Shown here: in pieces, positions 58,400 to 64,000 of the stretch
Position numbering within the stretch: position 1 is the first letter of the stretch
How the letters are laid out: each line of letters starts with the position of its first letter
Source of the DNA: Coleophoma eucalyptorum
Lineage: Eukaryota > Ascomycota > Leotiomycetes > Helotiales > Dermateaceae
Assembly (NCBI GenBank): GCA_026120035.1
Contig: JALRME010000028.1
Coordinates: 439,255-503,254 of the forward strand
Direction: 5' to 3'
Length of the DNA: 64,000 nucleotides
Made by a program: the position numbers and the translations under genes
Notes under the pieces: generated by a model
Databases searched by the model: none
The model's input: the letters and a program-made list of their open reading frames with translations, nothing else
Told to the model about the DNA's origin: nothing

Positions 58400-59312
58400 T
58401 CAGAGCTGTGCCCCCTCTTTTACTCGCCTCTGCCCAGCGTCAATACCATACTTCTCGTACGGGAAGTCCTCAAGGCTCGGGACATACTCGGCCCAGCCGT
58501 CATCGAGTTCTCCCAACTGCCACTCATCACCAATCGGTACGAGACCAATTCTTCCGGCTAGGACCTCTCTCTTTCGTTCTCCGTATTCTTCCATCAAGCC
58601 TGGGTGTGGCACCCAGATAACTCGCATCCTTGCTCTTCTACCAGCTTCGACCCCTGGCACACTATCTTCAAATACTAGACACTCCTCGGGCGTGATCTTC
58701 TTTTCCCCCTCATCCAAACTCTCATTGATGGTCTGTAGCGCCATGAGAAAGATGTCCGGAGCAGGTTTGCCTCTTCCTTTCTTGACTCGTGGATCGTCCC
58801 CTAGGACTCTCCTGTGCTCCTCGAACACACTGAATGTCTGCTTGGTCTCCGGCCGTGATGTCTTCATCTCGAAATTGTACTTCTCACTGCTGGAAGCCAA
58901 AGCAATATGGACTTTGTTGCCAGAAATGTCATGTGCAACTTTCAGTTGAGACAGCAACTGCTCGACACCCGGTAGCGGTTTACAATTTGGGAAATGCAAG
59001 TGCTGTTGTTCTCTGAGTTCTTGCTTGTATTGTTCGCGAGAAATGGGCAGTGAAGCCCATGCGTGGAACACTTCGCCTGTGGAAGACCCAGGAACGCCCA
59101 TGAGTTTGGCCTTTACAGACCACGGTAGATTTGGCTTGCCATACTTAGCCAGTATCTTGTTTGCACAAATTGTGTACATCTCTTCCGTGTCAATTAATAG
59201 ACCATCCATGTCAAATATACAGGCTCTGACCGGCGGGAAGCTAACTCCATCATTAGTCGACTTACCCTGGGGCGCCGAAATGTACTCACTCTGTTCGTGA
59301 TGTGGAACCCAT
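58400..59312 (-). CDS. HAD-family phosphatase (pseudouridine/glycerol-phosphatase-like)
   Basis: Exons 59290-59312 and 58400-59240 (intron 59241-59289, 49 nt) give 287 residues. The spliced N-terminus reads FPPVRACIFDMDGLLIDTEE with the nucleophile D-x-D of haloacid dehalogenase hydrolases. A four-helix cap follows, then IALASSSEKYNFEMK (motif II Ser), KKGRGKPAPDIFLMAL (motif III Lys) and ECLVFEDSVPGVEAGRRARM (motif IV). This subgroup includes pseudouridine 5'-phosphatase (HDHD1) and 2-deoxyglucose-6-phosphate or glycerol-3-phosphate phosphatases; substrate cannot be chosen from sequence. The first exon has only 23 coding nt. Confidence 0.9.
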
Positions 59313-60240
59313 GGTATTGATTATTCCCTAACTCTTTGATATACGTCCGTGGTTTCTCTTTCTGGTAACAAGATTTTGCAAGGTCACTTGCTCAATCGTG
59401 ACTGATGACTGTTGAGAATAAGCGCTGGATGAATGTACAGCCGTGCTCTTTGACGAGTAATTCCAGCACGGTCTTTGTGGATCGTTCCTCGGTCTCGGCA
59501 GTGAAATGTATTTATGAACGATTTGCAGCGAAGCAAGTCACACAACTGAAGCAAGCCGCTTAAGAAAAACAATCGAGGCAAGTCCTCGGTCTGGGGGGTT
59601 ATCTGGAGAAGATGGAGGCTGGTATGGAGACAGAAGAGACATCCAGGGGTAAAGAGCGAGCGGTCAACCGAAGCCGTCTCAACGCTAGAAAAACCATACC
59701 CGATGCCCGGACAGAATTCGGTAACACGTGGAGAGACCAAAGAGCGTCTTGAATTTTCGAACGTACCGTAGGCGCTTGGGTGTGTTTCTCTAGTATGGCT
59801 TTGGTTTAGATGGGATTGGCTCTTATGGTGCTTGGACACGGCTACTTAGACAATCAAGTCTGCAGTTGCATCATCAAACTTGAGTTTAGACTTATTCCGT
59901 TGGCCCGTCGTGCCCCCCACTAACTACTAATTGCTAAAGAACTCCGGAGATAAAATACCCCTTGCGAACGTTTAATCTCATCCATGAAAGTCAAAACTGG
60001 CAAAAATAAAGCATATGTCAAGACAAGAGTCATAAATCATGAATTAACATCAAGCTGGAACAATGGAGTGTTGGTTGAAATTTGTTTGTTTGATTGGTTT
60101 TTTTTTTTGTTTTCCTTCTTCTTTCTTTCAATCGAGTAGTTAAACTCGACTTACAAAATCAAGTGGTTAACAGGTGAAATTTGTGGACTTACCTGGAAAG
60201 CTCTGTTGATGCTCTAATCCTGCCTGCGTTCTGTTAGGCT
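59313..60240. other. Intergenic, 930 bp
   Basis: A minus-strand frame at 59384-59839 (151 codons) overlaps the presumed HAD promoter and has no recognisable features; it is not called. A run of 11 T occurs near 60100. Confidence 0.5.
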
Positions 60241-60672
60241 TCACTTCCCAAGCTCCCTTTCCAGCCTCGCATACCTATCTCGAGATTCCTGGATCTTTTT
60301 GTCGAGTTCTCTGGTTTTTCTCTTCCATTCGGCAAGCTCAGCCTCGAGATTGGCCAGCTCCATATCAATGAGAGTCATGAACCAGTCGTCTCTAGTGAGC
60401 TGTTCTTCCTCTGTGGCGTCCCAGAGGATCTCCCCCTTATCCTCTGGCTTGGTTGGGCTTCTGTTCTGTCTCTTCTGAGCTGTGATTTCAGCGTTCATTG
60501 ATTGCATCTCAAGATATGTCAGCAATTCATCATCCGTAACGAGATCTACCTTTTTGTATGTCTTGAGCTTTTGGAGCTTCTTCGACAAAATTGAAGGCAT
60601 GCCGAGTTTTGGGTTGGGCGTTTTGTCGGGTTCACAGTGAACAGTCAACTTGGGAGATGAACATGAACCCAT
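60241..60672 (-). CDS. Small coiled-coil protein, hypothetical
   Basis: Not recognised. A 143-residue frame starting MGSCSSPKL, or from an internal ATG at 60600 (MPSILSKKLQKLK, 119 residues). The C-terminal 60 residues are strongly charged and heptad-like (LIDMELANLEAELAEWKRKT, RELDKKIQESRDRYARLERE), predicting a coiled coil. A GTAAGT lies just before the first ATG, so a 5' UTR intron could remove that ATG and make the internal start the real one. If the first ATG is used, the N-terminal MGSCSS could be a lipidation site. Codon pattern and coiled-coil regularity support coding. Confidence 0.55.
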   Translation of the reverse strand: MGSCSSPKLTVHCEPDKTPNPKLGMPSILSKKLQKLKTYKKVDLVTDDELLTYLEMQSMNAEITAQKRQNRSPTKPEDKGEILWDATEEEQLTRDDWFMTLIDMELANLEAELAEWKRKTRELDKKIQESRDRYARLERELGK

Positions 60673-61367
60673 GACTTACCTTGTGGTACGTTCGTCACTT
60701 CAATCCCACTAGTTGCTATAGTTGTTCGTATAGGTGTTGTCGTTGTTGAGAGACCTATTGAACAAGCCAGGACTGAGACGACTCTTTTATACCTCAGACC
60801 AACAATGGCTCTTTATTTGTATTTAGCTTGTGTCCCTCATGAATGATCCTTTGATCCTTTAATGACCTACCAAGATAGGGACAAAGATGTCCGGCGAGCT
60901 AGGTATGTAAGACAATGGGGCAAAGGCGACGTTGAGCGACATTAAAGAGGTCCCTGAAATATAGGATTATGACCATAGTAACATGGCTTTGCTCTTCTTC
61001 AGGCCAGTGAAATAATAAAGCCAATAACCCAACTAGCCTGAGTAATTCAAATTCCAAGCAAGCTCAAAAACGCCAGCGGATCAGACGAACAAGGAAGAAT
61101 CACCCCCCTCCCAAAAACAACGAAAGGTCTCTCAAATACTGGAATTTGAACGACCTAGAACCGCAAAGAAGTTCGACAGTTTGATAAAAGAACTGGAAGA
61201 ATTTCCTATATAGACAAGAAGAAGACGCCCTAATTTGGAGGGATTCGAAATGATCCATAACAACCATTTACCAGGAATGGGAAGTGATGGGAAGATATCG
61301 TGACGAAATGATAAAGCAGGTTCTCTAGTCTCTTGAAAATTTTACTCAGGGCTATCTTCTGTATCTC
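60673..61367. other. Intergenic, 695 bp
   Basis: Between the coiled-coil gene start and the 3' end of the HAUS4-like gene. No gene seen. Confidence 0.6.
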
Positions 61368-62403
61368 CTACCTCCCACCCAATCTTTTCACGTCTCGTCT
61401 TACCTCTTCCAATTCTCTAACCATCTCCCCGTAGACTCTAGCAATCTCTTTCATTGTGCGTTCTTTGGTATCGTCCTCTCTTCCGATACCATAAGCCCAG
61501 AGCTCCCTCTCCAGCAGTTTCCTCCTCTCATTCAATCTCTCCCTACCGTTCCTCAGTTCTCTCTCATAGTTACCCAATGCATCCTTGACGTCCTCGGTAT
61601 ACACCATCTTGTCAGCCTTCCCCACCAAGATCTTAGCTTCTATCTCCTCCTTCTTCGCCGAGAGTGCAAGGTATTCTGATTTAGTCTTAGCATTTCGAGA
61701 TATTGCCCCGTGTTTGTTCTGCTCAAGGATGTGAATCGTGAATGTGATCGCCATTTGATACAGCCCGAGTAGGGTTGTGGTCTTTGTCACCAATCCTACC
61801 CGCCGCTGTTCAATCTCTAGCTTCTCCTGAAGAAGCTGCTTCTGCATTTCCGTGGCCAACGGAACAATCTTCGGGATCTGCCGGTGTAGAAATGAGGGAT
61901 TGCTTGTAGGGGATAGTATTCGTGCAAGACTCAGAGCCTGGTTGTGGAGATGGCTGGATATCAATTCGCCAATCCGCGGAGTATAGGTAGGCAGTAGAGC
62001 CCATTTTTCGGTACTTTCGAGGAGCTGCCTTTGCTCAAGTGGAATGTCAGGACTCGAGAGTCGATGGGAAAGGAGGAGGATAAGTTCGACGAGTTCAGCT
62101 GGAAGGGAGGGAGCCTGTGACTTAGATCTGGAAGTCTCGGACAGATCAGCAGTCTGGAGAGTGTTTCGTATGAGATGCCTCTTGTTGGCCCTTATTCGCA
62201 CAGCAGTGAGAGACTAGTATATGATCAGTGGCATTCAACACGACGTATGATGCTTCTACTTCTGAGACTGTGTTGCGCTCTTTTTGCGCCGGGGGGTTTT
62301 TCGTGGCGCCAGACGGGTCCAGGATATTTTTGGATAGTGTAGCATATAGCAAGGCAAACTTTGGGTTGCTCTGAAGCACTGAATCTTCAATCGGAGGTAA
62401 CAT
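61368..62403 (-). CDS. HAUS4-like augmin complex subunit
   Basis: Exons 62260-62403 and 61368-62213, separated by a 46-nt intron (62214-62259), give 329 residues. The N-terminus LPPIEDSVLQSNPKFALLYA resembles the start of HAUS4 (Leu-Pro-Pro, then LQNP-x-F). The middle is helical and the C-terminal half is a long coiled coil (KKEEIEAKILVGKADKMVYT, then ALGNYERELRNGRERLNERR and IARVYGEMVRELEEVRRDVK) with the same order of segments as HAUS4. Augmin recruits gamma-tubulin to existing microtubules in the spindle; Aspergillus has an equivalent complex. Assignment is by eye on weak similarity; another coiled-coil cytoskeletal protein is possible. Confidence 0.55.
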
Positions 62404-62619
62404 CTTTGTATGTAGATGCTCACATTTGATGTTGGTTGTTGTTTACATGCAAACGCAGAATCACGTGTCAAATGTCATTTGGAAATCATGCATGTTATAC
62501 AAGTACATTGGAAAACTATCTAAGATATCAGGTATAGTTGACCAATTCAGGAAACCTCCCATCCAAAGACATCGAAATTTTTAGGGTACGCCTACCATCC
62601 CAAATGTTACAGGCTTTTC

Positions 62620-64000
62620 TTATGGCTTTACAGCGTGGATGGCCTCGGCAAGTCTCTTGACGTTTCCGGTTGTGATACCTGCTACTGAAATTCTGCCATC
62701 CTTTGTAGCGTAGACAGAGTGCTTTACTATTGTCAGTATAATTTTTCGGGAAAGAGACGGAAAGTAAACTGACCTCCTTGGCCAACTTGTCCATCTGCTC
62801 AGGTGTCAATCCAGTGTAGGCGAACATGCCGATTTGGCTGGTGATGTGGCTCCAGTCATGCTTGGATCCAAGATCTTCGAGGTTCTTCTTCAACAAAGCT
62901 CTCATCTCAATGATGCGGTCGGCCATTCCCTTGACTTCGCCCAACCATTGCTTGTTCAAAGCTGGGTCGTTCAAAATCTGGGAAGCAATACGGGCACCGT
63001 GGACAGGTGGGTTAGAGTAAAGAGGTCGGACAAGAATCTTGACCTGGGAGTCGACACGCTTCTTCTCATCGGCATTTTCGCATACGATTGAGAAGGCACC
63101 AACACGCTCTCCATAAAGACCCTGGAATGATTAGCTGACATAGTTTATACCTATTATGGATTTCTCACCATGTTCTTGGCGAAAGATTGGGCAAGAGCGA
63201 CATTGTGGCCTTGCTCAATGAAGTGTCGGACTGGGAAAGCATCCTTGTTGGTATCTCCAGAGGCAAATCCCTGGTATGCCATATCAAAGAAAGCAAAATG
63301 CTCTCCAGCCTTAACAGCATCGCTGATCTCCTTCCATTGCTCTGGGGTTGGGTCTACACCAGTAGGATTGTGTGCGCACGCATGGAGCAAGAAAAGACTG
63401 CCTTTTGGTGCAGCCTTGATATCTGCAACCATACCTTCAAAGTCCAGACCAATGGTGTCCTTGTTATAGTATCGGTACTTCTCAACTTCAAGACCACAGT
63501 CCTTGAAGACTGCACCGTGGTTTGCCCATGATGGTGTAGGAATGTAGATCTTCTTGGAAGGGAAGAATCTAGCGAAGAAAGCACCTCCAATGCGAAGCGC
63601 TCCTGTGCCTGAGATCGATTGAGTGATGACAACACGGTCGAGAGCGCTTGATCCCTCGCCATACGCAAGGACAGCAGCGGCCTTGGTGAACTCTGGTACT
63701 CCGGTAATTCCTGCGTATTCCTTGTTGAGCTTTGCAGCGATGACTTGGTCTTCGGCAGTTCGTACACTGGGGAGGACGTATGGTTTGCCTTGGTCGTCAC
63801 GGTATGCACCAACACCTGCAGATTATGATAAATATTGTGATCATCCTTCAGAATGGTTATTCGCACCTAGGTTGATCTTCTCCTTGAAACTGTCTGCCTT
63901 GAAAGCCTCGGTAATACCTGAGGTGAAGTTAGCAAAACAAGCATGAAGCTGCATGCGGAACAAACTCACCAAGAATGGCCTTTGCACGCGCTATAGTCAG
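62620..64000 (-). CDS. Aspartate aminotransferase, 5' end beyond window
   Basis: PLP enzyme exchanging the amino group between aspartate and 2-oxoglutarate. Exons seen: 63970-63990, 63867-63917, 63169-63815, 62774-63121, 62620-62721; introns of 47-52 nt, one with a GTCAGT donor. The N-terminal exon(s) lie off the right edge, past an acceptor at 63991-63992. Motifs: [49 protein letters not shown] with the cofactor Asp and Tyr, and [15 protein letters not shown] with the PLP lysine. C-terminus [20 protein letters not shown]. Whether it is the mitochondrial or cytosolic isoform cannot be told without the N-terminus. Confidence 0.96.

Noticed and set aside
59384..59839. 151-codon minus-strand frame upstream of the HAD gene
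   Set aside because: No motif, hydropathy pattern or splice context supporting a protein; overlaps the likely HAD promoter.
1..64000. CRISPR arrays, bacterial operons, prophage
   Set aside because: Eukaryotic gene structure throughout; no regularly spaced repeats.

Overview
The window is nuclear DNA of a filamentous ascomycete (Pezizomycotina). Most genes are split by 46-100 nt GT-AG introns with GTAAGT/GTATGT donors and CTAAC/CTGAC branch sites, and several families present are typical of these fungi (Zn2Cys6 regulator, RTA1-like protein, TRI12-type MFS, DUF7580, NB-ARC-TPR proteins, GH45). The class cannot be fixed from sequence alone; Leotiomycetes is a weak guess.

Left part (1-22.4 kb) is accessory in character. 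It has the start of a GNAT acetyltransferase (running off the left edge), a large NB-ARC/TPR NLR-like gene, and, divergent from it across 376 bp, a DUF7580 gene with a HeLo-like hydrophobic N-terminus. An AsaB/CmcJ-type putative Fe(II)/2-oxoglutarate oxygenase follows. Then comes about 5 kb of AT-rich decayed DNA, an intronless flavin monooxygenase, and a multipass membrane protein gene that exists twice: once as a transition-mutated, RIP-like relic (13.7-14.5 kb) and once as a 5'-truncated but otherwise open copy (19.0-21.2 kb). The 3' end of the second copy is repeated locally, next to a perfect hairpin and an intron-containing tRNA-Asp.

Middle part (22.4-45.7 kb) has long intergenic stretches between a bestrophin-like channel, a membrane-anchored metallophosphatase facing an ankyrin-repeat gene, a Zn2Cys6 regulator, an RTA1-like protein, a TRI12-type MFS pump, a DDD-motif glycosyltransferase and peptidyl-tRNA hydrolase 2.

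Right part (45.7-64 kb) is mostly conserved housekeeping: adenylosuccinate synthetase with 21 reconstructed exons including one of 5 nt, TSR1 and UTP7 (both ribosome assembly) divergent from one short promoter, urease accessory protein UreG, a GH45 endoglucanase, a HAD phosphatase, a small coiled-coil protein, a HAUS4-like augmin subunit and aspartate aminotransferase (5' end off the right edge).

The strongest leads are the NLR/DUF7580 divergent pair as a possible fungal cell-death or allorecognition module, the 5-nt microexon, and the RIP-marked duplicated membrane-protein locus. Exon boundaries were built by hand from splice signals, frame and family similarity; no transcript or database evidence was available.
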